From NCBI GenBank assembly GCA_963928645.1, contig CAWVGT010000245.1, forward strand, positions 1-5,140: 5,140 nucleotides of DNA, given 5' to 3'. The stretch comes from Fimadaptatus sp963928645 (lineage in GTDB: Bacteria; Bacillota; Clostridia; Christensenellales; Aristaeellaceae). This document shows positions 1-4,198 of the stretch, piece after piece (the stretch's first letter is position 1; each line of letters begins with the position of its first letter). The notes under the pieces are model-generated. The model made no database searches. It was not told the DNA's origin and saw nothing but the letters and a program-made list of their open reading frames with translations. A program made the translations under genes and the position numbers.

Positions 1-60
1 GTTGAACATGGTCGTCTTGCCGCTGTTGGGATTGCCCGCCAGCGCTATCTTGATTGCCAT
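1..60 (-). CDS. feoB: FeoB ferrous-iron transporter, N-terminal fragment
   Basis: Only the first 20 codons are in the window; the gene runs off the left edge. The peptide contains GNPNSGKTT, the G1 (P-loop) nucleotide-binding motif of the FeoB cytosolic G domain, a few residues from the start as is usual in FeoB. FeoB is the inner-membrane Fe2+ permease whose N-terminal GTPase domain is needed for transport. The start at 60 is supported by a purine-rich AAGGGGGA at about 68-75 on the minus strand. It is the third gene of a minus-strand feoA-feoA-feoB operon, 77 bp after the second feoA; that gap holds a GTTAG-N6-CTAAC dyad (99-114). The P-loop alone could fit other small GTPases, but with two FeoA genes upstream FeoB is nearly certain. 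Confidence 0.93.
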   Translation of the reverse strand, partial: MAIKIALAGNPNSGKTTMFN

Positions 61-98
61 GAGCTGTTTCCCCCTTAAACCTTGGTCGTCAGCGCCGC

Positions 99-114
99 GT
101 TAGATGGCGCTAAC
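99..114. promoter_or_regulatory. GTTAG-N6-CTAAC operator-like dyad upstream of feoB
   Basis: A second perfect copy, GTTAG-ATGGCG-CTAAC, in the 77-bp gap between feoA and feoB. No convincing promoter is seen beside it. It might let the regulator act on feoB separately, or act as an RNA hairpin: AGCGCC (91-96) and GGCGCT (106-111) also pair there. Confidence 0.45.
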
Positions 115-137
115 TCCTGCTCAAAAAACAAACCGAC

Positions 138-359
138 CTACTTTACCTGGATCATCTCGGCGTCGGCCTTGCGCACCGACAGCTCGTAACCGCGCACGGT
201 CAGCTCCATCGGGTCGCCCAGCGGCGCGACCTTGCGCACGTATACCTCAGTGCCCCGCGTCAGGCCCATATCCATTATGCGGCGCTTGACCGCGCCCTCG
301 CCGTGCAGCCGGTCGATCACCGCGTATTCGCCGACCTTTACGTCCTTGAGAGTCTTCAT
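138..359 (-). CDS. feoA: FeoA family ferrous-iron transport accessory protein (second copy)
   Basis: A 73-residue protein with the SH3-like FeoA fold. Visible family features are the MKTLKDVKVGEYAVI opening, the RRIMDMGLTRGTEV turn near residues 26-39, the APLGDPMEL loop near 45-53, and an ending of the type YELSVRKADAEMIQV. FeoA is a small cytosolic protein that supports FeoB-dependent Fe2+ uptake; its exact action on FeoB is not settled. The frame stays open upstream to 650, but the start at 359 is chosen because GGGAGGG (about 368-374) lies 8 nt before it and the protein then has the normal family length. It follows the first feoA by 20 bp and precedes feoB. It resembles E. coli FeoA more than the upstream copy does. 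Confidence 0.93.
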   Translation of the reverse strand: MKTLKDVKVGEYAVIDRLHGEGAVKRRIMDMGLTRGTEVYVRKVAPLGDPMELTVRGYELSVRKADAEMIQVK

Positions 360-379
360 GCCGATTGCCCTCCCTTCGC

Positions 380-592
380 TCATACCATAATCCGCATCGC
401 CATCGTGCGGTCCAGCGCTATGCGGCTGTCCTTGATCGACAATATCAGGTTGCCGCCCATCTCGTTTACGACGCGCACCTCCTCGCCGACCACAAAGCCC
501 AGCTCGGCCAGGTGCTGGCGCACGTCGTCGCGCCCGGTGATCTTCTTTATCGTGTTTACATCGCCGACGCTCGCCATGCCCAGAGGCATCAT
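380..592 (-). CDS. feoA: FeoA domain protein (first copy)
   Basis: A 70-residue FeoA-type protein: MMPLGMASVGDVNTI, then RQHLAELGFVVGEEV near residues 25-39, then a Gly-rich GGNLILSIKDSRIAL segment, ending AMRIMV. This MPLxMAxVG form is the copy that often precedes a second feoA in Firmicutes; the two copies have diverged clearly. The start may be Met1 (592) or the adjacent Met2 (589). Both are served by AGGAGG at 601-606. It is the first gene after the feo promoter, so the leader carries the operator-like dyads at 609-692. The role is inferred from the family and operon: an accessory to FeoB in ferrous-iron uptake. Confidence 0.92.
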   Translation of the reverse strand: MMPLGMASVGDVNTIKKITGRDDVRQHLAELGFVVGEEVRVVNEMGGNLILSIKDSRIALDRTMAMRIMV

Positions 593-608
593 ATGCCCTA
601 CCTCCTCG

Positions 609-624
609 ATTAGCTTTGACTAAC
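609..624. promoter_or_regulatory. GTTAG-N6-CTAAC operator-like dyad next to the feoA ribosome site (degenerate)
   Basis: ATTAG-CTTTGA-CTAAC on the plus strand, one mismatch from the perfect dyad. It ends beside the AGGAGG of the first feoA. Its centre (616.5) is 34 bp from the centre of the 643-658 dyad. Confidence 0.5.
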
Positions 625-642
625 TCTCGGGTCAGAATATAG

Positions 643-658
643 GTTAGCACTCGCTAAC
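643..658. promoter_or_regulatory. GTTAG-N6-CTAAC operator-like dyad, perfect copy in the feo leader
   Basis: GTTAG-CACTCG-CTAAC, extendable to 7-bp arms (GGTTAGC/GCTAACC, 642-659). It lies just downstream of the predicted feo transcript start. The GGTTAG half-site recalls DtxR/IdeR iron boxes, but those have their halves nearly adjacent rather than 6 bp apart, so the binding protein is unknown. Confidence 0.65.
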
Positions 659-675
659 CCCGTTGGACAGCACTA

Positions 676-704
676 AGTTTAACACCTCTAACCAGGTTTG
701 TCAA
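676..704 (-). promoter_or_regulatory. Promoter of the feo operon
   Basis: Read on the minus strand: TTGACA (699-704), 17-bp spacer, TAAACT (676-681). The predicted transcript start is near 669, giving a leader of about 75 nt before the first feoA. The spacer and -10 overlap one of the GTTAG-type dyads (677-692). Confidence 0.75.
677..692. promoter_or_regulatory. GTTAG-N6-CTAAC operator-like dyad, promoter copy (degenerate)
   Basis: On the plus strand GTTTA-ACACCT-CTAAC, one mismatch from the perfect 5+6+5 dyad. It covers the -10 and part of the spacer of the feo promoter, so a bound protein should block RNA polymerase. Its centre (684.5) is 34 bp from that of the next dyad. Confidence 0.5.
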
Positions 705-975
705 TAGCCGCCGTCATATTTTCATCGTTAATTTAAGCGGTGCGCGCCGGCAGAGGCTTTGGCGCCGGACGCAGCGCGCGCGGCGGGAACATGCCTGCGC
801 CGTCTCGAAAAGCGCGCTCCGGCGTGCGCTGGCGACAACGGGCGCGGGCAGGCGCCGATGGACATGCCCGGCCGCGGCCGCATAAGCACTACCTGGCGCA
901 AGCATGCCTCGACAGGCGCGCCCGCCCACGCCTCAGTCAACGGCAGCGACCCTCGCAGGCCCCGCCGCGCGCCAA
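705..975. other. GC-rich intergenic region with no recognised gene
   Basis: About 270 bp between the feo promoter and the ferredoxin operator. Open frames exist on both strands, but they have low-complexity Arg/Ala/Pro composition, no good ribosome site and no family resemblance. I find no tRNA, riboswitch core or known small RNA. A distant 8-bp inverted repeat (CGGGCGCG 839-846, CGCGCCCG 917-924) could form a hairpin base but may be chance at this GC content. Confidence 0.5.
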
Positions 976-992
976 ATGTGACAAACTCACGG
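976..992. promoter_or_regulatory. Crp/Fnr-type activator site at the ferredoxin promoter
   Basis: ATGTGACAAACTCACGG contains the dyad GTGA-CAAAC-TCAC centred at 984, exactly 29 bp upstream of the TATAAT at 1013, or about -41 from the expected start. A near copy (14 of 17 identical after reverse complement) sits at the same distance from the thioredoxin TATAAT. GTGA/TCAC half-sites suit a CRP-like recognition helix, which the regulator at 3432-4088 has. The 5-bp spacing differs from the 6 bp of the E. coli CRP site. Confidence 0.65.
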
Positions 993-1012
993 TAAGCCGG
1001 CGCGCAGGCGAG

Positions 1013-1018
1013 TATAAT
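1013..1018 (+). promoter_or_regulatory. -10 box of the ferredoxin operon promoter
   Basis: A perfect TATAAT, 31 bp before the ferredoxin start codon. The -35 position (about 990-995, CGGTAA) is poor, as expected for an activator-dependent promoter with the dyad at 978-990. Confidence 0.65.
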
Positions 1019-1049
1019 GGAGCCACAAAGCATGGAGGTAAAGCGCAAT

Positions 1050-1259
1050 ATGGCTCAAACGAGGAAAGTGCGCCGCGCCCGCGTGAACGCGCGGCTGTGC
1101 GTGGCGTGCGGCTGCTGCATCAGGGTCTGTCCGCGCGGGGCGATAGCTGTGCCCGACGGCGTGTGCGCGCGCGTGGACGAGGCAGAGTGCGTGGGCTGTG
1201 GCAAGTGCGCGCGCGAGTGCCCGGCGTCGGTCATCGACATGCGCGAGGTGATGATATGA
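1050..1259 (+). CDS. 2[4Fe-4S] ferredoxin
   Basis: A 69-residue protein with two complete clostridial-type cluster motifs: Cys17-x2-Cys20-x2-Cys23-x3-Cys27-Pro and Cys47-x2-Cys50-x2-Cys53-x3-Cys57-Pro. Each motif supplies three Cys to one [4Fe-4S] cluster and the fourth to the other. The N-terminus is basic (KVRRARVNAR), somewhat unusual for a small acidic ferredoxin and possibly a docking surface for the membrane partner. The start at 1050 is chosen for GGAGGT (1034-1039), 10 nt upstream; an in-frame ATG at 1017 overlaps the -10 box and is excluded. Its stop overlaps the start of the next gene by 4 bp (ATGA), so the two are translationally coupled and probably work together: the ferredoxin is inferred to pass electrons to or from the membrane Fe-S protein. 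Confidence 0.92.
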   Translation: MAQTRKVRRARVNARLCVACGCCIRVCPRGAIAVPDGVCARVDEAECVGCGKCARECPASVIDMREVMI

Positions 1260-1897
1260 AGCGTCGCTGGTACGACTACCTGTGGATAGCGTCGCTGATC
1301 TACCTGGCGCTGGGGTTTTTCAACATACTGTTTGCGTGGCTGGGGCTGATATGCTTCCTGCTGCCGCTGGGCATCGCCGCGATATCCGGCAACAAGGCGT
1401 ACTGCAACCGCTACTGCGGCCGCGGGCAGCTGTTCGGGCTGCTGGGCGGGCGACTGGGGCTGTCGCGCCGGCATGACCCGCCCGCGTTTCTCAGGAGCCG
1501 CTGGTTCAGGTACGGGTTCCTGGCGTTCTTTATGGCGATGTTCGCGACGATGATCTGGAACACGTACCTGGTGTTCGCGGGCGCGCGGGAGCTGGGCCAG
1601 GTCGTCACGCTGCTGTGGACGTTCAGGCTGCCATGGCACTGGGCGTACGGCGGCGGCGCGCAGCCCTGGGTCGCGCAGTTCGCGTTCGGGTTTTACAGCG
1701 TGATGCTCACCTCGACCGTGCTGGGCCTGGTCACGATGGCGCTGTTCAAGCCGCGCTCGTGGTGCGTGTACTGCCCGATGGGCACCATGACCCAGCTGAT
1801 CTGCCGCGCAAAACATCGCGGGGACGTAACTTTGTCACATACGAACGCGCAAAAATCTGCTATAATAGACCCAGAAGATGAAAACAGCGCCGGCTGA
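1256..1897 (+). CDS. Membrane-bound 4Fe-4S-binding protein (NapH/CcoG-like domain)
   Basis: A 213-residue membrane protein. Hydrophobic stretches near residues 8-26, 27-44, 85-108 and 139-164 suggest four helices. Two short Cys motifs follow membrane segments: CNRYCGRGQLF (Cys50, Cys54) and CVYCPMGTMTQLIC (Cys170, Cys173, Cys183). They resemble the 4Fe-4S-binding repeats of the polyferredoxin family that includes NapH, NosR and CcoG, but the first repeat has Gly where Cys-Pro is usual, and classical ferredoxin motifs are absent. Those are supplied by the separate, overlapping ferredoxin gene. The start at 1256 has GAGGTG 5 nt upstream. A role in electron transfer across or along the membrane is inferred; the acceptor is unknown. 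The last roughly 27 codons are polar, resemble nothing I know, and carry the operator and -10 of the downstream thioredoxin promoter. Confidence 0.88.
   Translation: MKRRWYDYLWIASLIYLALGFFNILFAWLGLICFLLPLGIAAISGNKAYCNRYCGRGQLFGLLGGRLGLSRRHDPPAFLRSRWFRYGFLAFFMAMFATMIWNTYLVFAGARELGQVVTLLWTFRLPWHWAYGGGAQPWVAQFAFGFYSVMLTSTVLGLVTMALFKPRSWCVYCPMGTMTQLICRAKHRGDVTLSHTNAQKSAIIDPEDENSAG
1824..1840. promoter_or_regulatory. Crp/Fnr-type activator site at the thioredoxin promoter
   Basis: Reverse complement ATGTGACAAAGTTACGT, matching the ferredoxin site at 14 of 17 positions. The dyad (plus strand GTAA-CTTTG-TCAC, 1826-1838) is centred at 1832, again 29 bp upstream of a TATAAT (1861). It lies inside the 3' end of the membrane-protein gene. 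Confidence 0.65.
1861..1866 (+). promoter_or_regulatory. -10 box of the thioredoxin promoter
   Basis: A perfect TATAAT inside the end of the upstream gene, 69 bp before the thioredoxin start codon. The expected -35 position (1838-1843, CATACG) does not match consensus, which fits dependence on the activator site at 1824-1840. Confidence 0.62.
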
Positions 1898-1935
1898 TAC
1901 CACGGCGCATGACGAGCGAAATGGAGGCTTTACAT

Positions 1936-2241
1936 ATGTCAGTCATAACGATAACCAAGGACAACTTCAAGTCGGAAGTAACTCAGAGCGACAAGACTGT
2001 GCTGCTGGACTTCTGGGCGAGCTGGTGCGGCCCGTGCCGCATGCTCTCGCCGGTAGTAGACGAGATCGCGGGCGAGCGCCCCGACATCAAGGTCGGCAAG
2101 GTCAACGTCGACGAGCAGCCCGAGCTGGCTTCGGCGTTCCAGGTCATGAGCATACCCACGCTGGTCGTGATACGCGGCGGCCAGATAGTCAACCAGAGCG
2201 TGGGCGTGCGGCCCAAGCAGCAGATACTTGCGATGTTGTGA
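1936..2241 (+). CDS. trxA: Thioredoxin
   Basis: A 101-residue thioredoxin of near-normal length. The active site W30-C31-G32-P33-C34 follows the usual LLDFWASW strand; the buried Asp is in VLLDF, the cis-Pro is Pro74 in MSIPTL, and the GGQ turn is near residues 81-83. It is a cytosolic disulfide reductase, normally reduced by thioredoxin reductase, which is not in this window. The start at 1936 is chosen for GGAGG (1923-1927) 8 nt upstream and for the standard length; an in-frame ATG at 1909 would add an odd N-terminus. It can be transcribed from its own TATAAT at 1861 and perhaps also by read-through from the ferredoxin operon. The shared activator site suggests co-regulation with the ferredoxin and membrane Fe-S protein. 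Confidence 0.96.
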   Translation: MSVITITKDNFKSEVTQSDKTVLLDFWASWCGPCRMLSPVVDEIAGERPDIKVGKVNVDEQPELASAFQVMSIPTLVVIRGGQIVNQSVGVRPKQQILAML

Positions 2242-2269
2242 GTCCGGCGCCCCGGACGCGCGAAATCAC

Positions 2270-2301
2270 GAGGCACGCTCCGCGCATGCGGGGCGTGCCT
2301 C
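2270..2301 (+). terminator. GC-rich hairpin after thioredoxin (possible terminator)
   Basis: A 12-bp stem, GAGGCACGCTCC with GGGGCGTGCCTC (one G-U pair), around an 8-nt loop, 28 bp after the thioredoxin stop. No T-run follows, so classic intrinsic termination is doubtful. A smaller hairpin (GTCCGG 2242-2247, CCGGAC 2252-2257) starts right after the stop codon. Confidence 0.45.
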
Positions 2302-2358
2302 AGACCTCTGACAAACCCTGCCAGTCTTTTAAATTGGCAAGGTTTGTCAGAGGTCTGA
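2300..2358. repeat. 59-bp inverted repeat with 18-bp perfect arms
   Basis: The arms at 2300-2317 and 2341-2358 are exact reverse complements (TCAGACCTCTGACAAACC). Inside, TGCCA (2319-2323) and TGGCA (2335-2339) extend the stem after one mismatch. The right arm has the same TTGTCA...TCTGAAG pattern as the start of each tandem repeat that follows, so it appears to be the left boundary or a deleted version of the repeat family. It may also terminate transcripts from either side. Confidence 0.7.
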
Positions 2359-2360
2359 AG

Positions 2361-2580
2361 CCCCGTTGCCTTCGCGCAATGGGGCTTCATTCTGTTGACA
2401 AGGTATGCTGCACAGCCTGCTTGGCCGAACGTGCAACAACAGCCAGCAGAACATACACATCCAAACGAAACACTGCCTACATCAGAAGGTTTTCGCAGCA
2501 TCGCCCAAGCACCGTTTCAACAAAACCATTTTAGAATAAAACCCGCCGTCCAGCCGCCGGTCCTTGTCAACGATCTGAAG
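2361..2580. repeat. Tandem repeat unit 1 (220 bp)
   Basis: It starts CCCCGTTGCCTTCGCGCAAT and ends CCTTGTCAACGATCTGAAG. At its left edge the hairpin GAAGCCCCGTTGC/GCAATGGGGCTTC (2357-2388) is a 13-bp stem with one G-U pair and a 6-nt loop. GTTGACAAGG (2394-2403) and CCTTGTCAAC (2562-2571) are exact reverse complements that would close the rest of the unit. It is much less GC-rich than the flanking genes. Short open frames here are not coding (see rejected items). Confidence 0.85.
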
Positions 2581-2801
2581 CCCCGTTGCCTTCCCGCAAT
2601 GAGGCTTCAGCCTATTGGCAAAGTATGCTGCACACGGTCTGCTTGGCCGAACGTGCAACAACAGCCAGCAGAACATGCACATTCAAACGAAACGCCGCCT
2701 ATATCAGAAGGTTTTCGCAACATCGCCCAAGCGCCGTTTCAACAAAGCCATTTAGAATAAAACCCGCCGTCCAGCCGCCAGGCCTTGTCAACGGTCTGAA
2801 G
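2581..2801. repeat. Tandem repeat unit 2 (221 bp)
   Basis: Matches unit 1 along its whole length, at roughly 85-90% by eye. The edge hairpin (2577-2608) is kept with a single C/A mismatch. The partner segment is TTGGCAAAG instead of TTGACAAGG and still pairs with CCTTGTCAA through a G-U pair, with one A/C mismatch. The segment TGCTTGGCCGAACGTGCAAC is unchanged from unit 1. Confidence 0.85.
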
Positions 2802-3024
2802 CCCCGTTGCCTTCCCGCAACTGGGCTTCAGCCTATTGGCAAAGTATGTTGCACACGTCCTGCTTGGCCGAACGTGCAACAGCAGTCAGCAGAACATGCA
2901 AATCCAAGCAAAACGTCGCCTATATCAAAAGGCTTTCGCAGTATCGCCCAAGCGCTGTTTCAACAAAACCATTTAGAATAAAACCCGCCGTGTCCAGCCG
3001 CCGGGCCTTGTCAACGGCCTGAAG
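2802..3024. repeat. Tandem repeat unit 3 (223 bp)
   Basis: The most diverged full unit, with a 2-bp insertion near the end (CCGTGTCCAGCC). The edge hairpin (2798-2829) is retained: GTTGC now pairs perfectly with GCAAC, and one C/T mismatch appears elsewhere. An inner stem TGTTGCAC/GTGCAACA is perfect here and has one mismatch in units 1 and 2. Unit lengths of 220, 221 and 223 bp break any shared reading frame. Confidence 0.85.
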
Positions 3025-3063
3025 CCCCGTTGCCTGCCCGCAATGAGGCTTCTTTGACAGGCC
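3025..3063. repeat. Truncated fourth repeat unit with terminal hairpin
   Basis: Only the first 28 bp of a unit remain (to 3052). They form the edge hairpin GAAGCC...GGCTTC (3021-3052), followed by TTTGACAGGCC (3053-3063), which pairs with GGCCTTGTCAA (3004-3014) across the hairpin with a one-base bulge. The array thus ends in a long two-part stem, which could act as a terminator between converging genes. Confidence 0.7.
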
Positions 3064-3171
3064 GGGGCGTCGTACCCGCCGCCGTATCCAACCAGCCAGC
3101 ATATCGGCCTTGCAGCGGCCGCCGCAGGTCTGCCGGCGGTTTGGCGCTTGGCGCCACGGCGCGGCCGCGCG
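3064..3171. other. GC-rich spacer with hairpins, 3' of the minus-strand genes
   Basis: No gene is recognised. Two hairpins are visible: TGGCGC-TTG-GCGCCA (3142-3156) and CCGCCG/CGGCGG (3119-3139). Either may lie in the 3' end of the transcript of the small gene ending at 3172; neither has a T-run on the minus strand. Confidence 0.35.
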
Positions 3172-3369
3172 TCATTCCCGGTCGCCCAGCACATGCTGCC
3201 CCCGGCTCCCGTCGGGCAGTATATAGTATCCGTACTGAATCTCATTTATGCCGCCGCCAAATGACCAGCCCCTGGATTCCACAAACCCGATGAACTCCTC
3301 CCAGAACTCATCCGCGGTCACTTCGGGCCGAACTTCGATGCAGCCCTGGATCTCAAACTCTTTTCTCAT
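3172..3369 (-). CDS. Small protein, possibly YggL (DUF469)-like
   Basis: A 65-residue acidic protein. The pattern EFWEEFIGFVESRGWSFGGG (residues 21-40), followed by INEIQYGYYI, recalls the C-terminal core of the YggL/DUF469 family (a helix ending in xxLxFGGG, then a strand). That family in E. coli is a ribosome-associated protein of about 108 residues, so this would be a short version lacking the basic N-terminus. The resemblance is from memory and weak; function unknown. GGGAG (3378-3382) lies 8 nt before the start at 3369. The frame is open far upstream, but that part is the shadow of the regulator gene. It is 62 bp downstream of the Crp/Fnr regulator and likely shares its transcript. A 15-bp palindrome (TGGCGCA-C-TGCGCCA, 3386-3400) lies just before its ribosome site. 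Confidence 0.72.
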   Translation of the reverse strand: MRKEFEIQGCIEVRPEVTADEFWEEFIGFVESRGWSFGGGINEIQYGYYILPDGSRGQHVLGDRE

Positions 3370-3431
3370 ATCTTCAGCTCCCGTGTGGCGCACTGCGCCA
3401 TGCCGTTTCACGCCCGCCGCATGCGGCCGCA

Positions 3432-4088
3432 TCAGCCCTCCGCCAGCGCCTCCAGCCGCGCCCGGTCGGTCAGCTCTACCCGACCCCGGCTCAGCCTGAC
3501 CATGCCCTCGCTCTGGAAGTAGCGCAGCATCCGCGTTATCACTTCGCGCGCGGTGCCCAGGTGATTGGCTATCCGGTCGTGGGTGATGCTCAGCGCGTCC
3601 GCGCCCTCCAGCGCGCTCTCCGCCAGCAGGAACTCCGCCAGCCGCTTGTCCATGCTGTGCCACATAACCTGCTCCATCAGCCACATCACGTCCGAAAACC
3701 GCGCCGCCATTATCTGGTTGGTGTAGTTCGCCAGCACCGCCGAGCGCTCCATCACCCGCCGGTACGCCTCCGCCGGTATCACCCACAGCGACGTGTCCTT
3801 CTCCGCCTCTATCGTGAGCTCTATCCGCGCGCCGCGCAGCATGCACGCCGCCGAAAACAGGCATATGTCCCGCTCCAGCAGCCGGTACATCGTGACCTCG
3901 CGCCCCTCGCTCGACAGCATGTACGCCCTGAGCTGGCCCGAGCGCACCGCCAGCAGCCCCACGCACTCCGCCGCGCCGCTCAGCACCGCGCCCGCGCGCG
4001 CCTCCCGCGCAATCGCCGCGCCCTCCAGCGCACGCCTGTCCTCCGCTGGCAGCTCGCCCCACATCGGGAAAAACTCCGCTATGTTCAT
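3432..4088 (-). CDS. Crp/Fnr-family transcriptional regulator
   Basis: A 218-residue protein of normal family length. Residues 1-120 form the cyclic-nucleotide-binding-type beta barrel (GLLAVRSGQLRAYMLSSEGR near 44-63), then a dimer helix (about 121-150), then a winged helix-turn-helix (ITHDRIANHLGTAREVITRM, 168-187; wing near 196-205). The recognition helix has Arg181-Glu182-x3-Arg186, the same spacing as E. coli CRP Arg180, Glu181, Arg185 that read GTGA. DICLFSAAC holds Cys76 and Cys82, a pair I recall in many clostridial members; a redox or metal role is possible but unproven. The cAMP-binding signature RxS is not evident. The start at 4088 is chosen over 4133 because GGAGGAG (4097-4103) precedes it and the predicted transcript begins near 4115. 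It is transcribed divergently from the DUF134-NifX gene. Likely targets are the paired sites at 976-992 and 1824-1840. Confidence 0.92.
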   Translation of the reverse strand: MNIAEFFPMWGELPAEDRRALEGAAIAREARAGAVLSGAAECVGLLAVRSGQLRAYMLSSEGREVTMYRLLERDICLFSAACMLRGARIELTIEAEKDTSLWVIPAEAYRRVMERSAVLANYTNQIMAARFSDVMWLMEQVMWHSMDKRLAEFLLAESALEGADALSITHDRIANHLGTAREVITRMLRYFQSEGMVRLSRGRVELTDRARLEALAEG

Positions 4089-4121
4089 ACGCTCCACTCC
4101 TCCCCGCCCCCGGCTGAACGT

Positions 4122-4150
4122 AGTATAAGACAATTTACGTCATATGTCAA
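4122..4150 (-). promoter_or_regulatory. Promoter of the Crp/Fnr regulator gene
   Basis: On the minus strand: TTGACA (4145-4150), 17-bp spacer, TATACT (4122-4127). The -10 lies inside the longest possible reading frame, which supports the shorter start at 4088. Confidence 0.75.
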
Positions 4151-4158
4151 TAAAACCG

Positions 4159-4186
4159 TTGACACGCGCTGCGGACGTGGTATAAT
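4159..4186 (+). promoter_or_regulatory. Promoter of the DUF134-NifX gene
   Basis: TTGACA (4159-4164), 16-bp spacer, TATAAT (4181-4186), preceded by TGG (an extended -10, TGn). It is near-consensus and probably strong unless repressed. The -35 boxes of this and the divergent regulator promoter are only 8 bp apart, so a protein bound between them could affect both. Confidence 0.8.
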
Positions 4187-4198
4187 ATACAGCGTAAT

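Noticed and set aside
643..658. CIRCE (HrcA) heat-shock element, because TTAGCACTC matches its half-site
   Set aside because: The second half GAGTGCTAA is not found 9 bp further on; the actual dyad is GTTAG-N6-CTAAC, repeated four times near iron genes.
728..1048. Minus-strand frames of 70-106 codons in the 705-1048 gap
   Set aside because: No ribosome site and Arg/Ala-rich composition; they run through the ferredoxin promoter and look like chance open frames at high GC.
740..1255. Long N-terminal extension of the membrane protein (open frame from 740)
   Set aside because: It would run through the ferredoxin promoter and gene in another frame; the ATG at 1256 has a ribosome site and is coupled to the ferredoxin stop.
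2395..3022. Overlapping open frames of 70-130 codons across the repeats with similar peptides
   Set aside because: Unit lengths (220, 221, 223 bp) shift the frame from copy to copy, there are no ribosome sites, and differences preserve stems rather than amino acids.
2357..3052. CRISPR array
   Set aside because: Units are about 220 bp and similar along their whole length; there are no short identical repeats separated by unique spacers and no cas genes.
3370..4062. Long minus-strand frame ahead of the small YggL-like gene
   Set aside because: It is a Gly/Ala/Arg-rich shadow of the Crp/Fnr gene in another frame; only the last 65 codons look like a protein.
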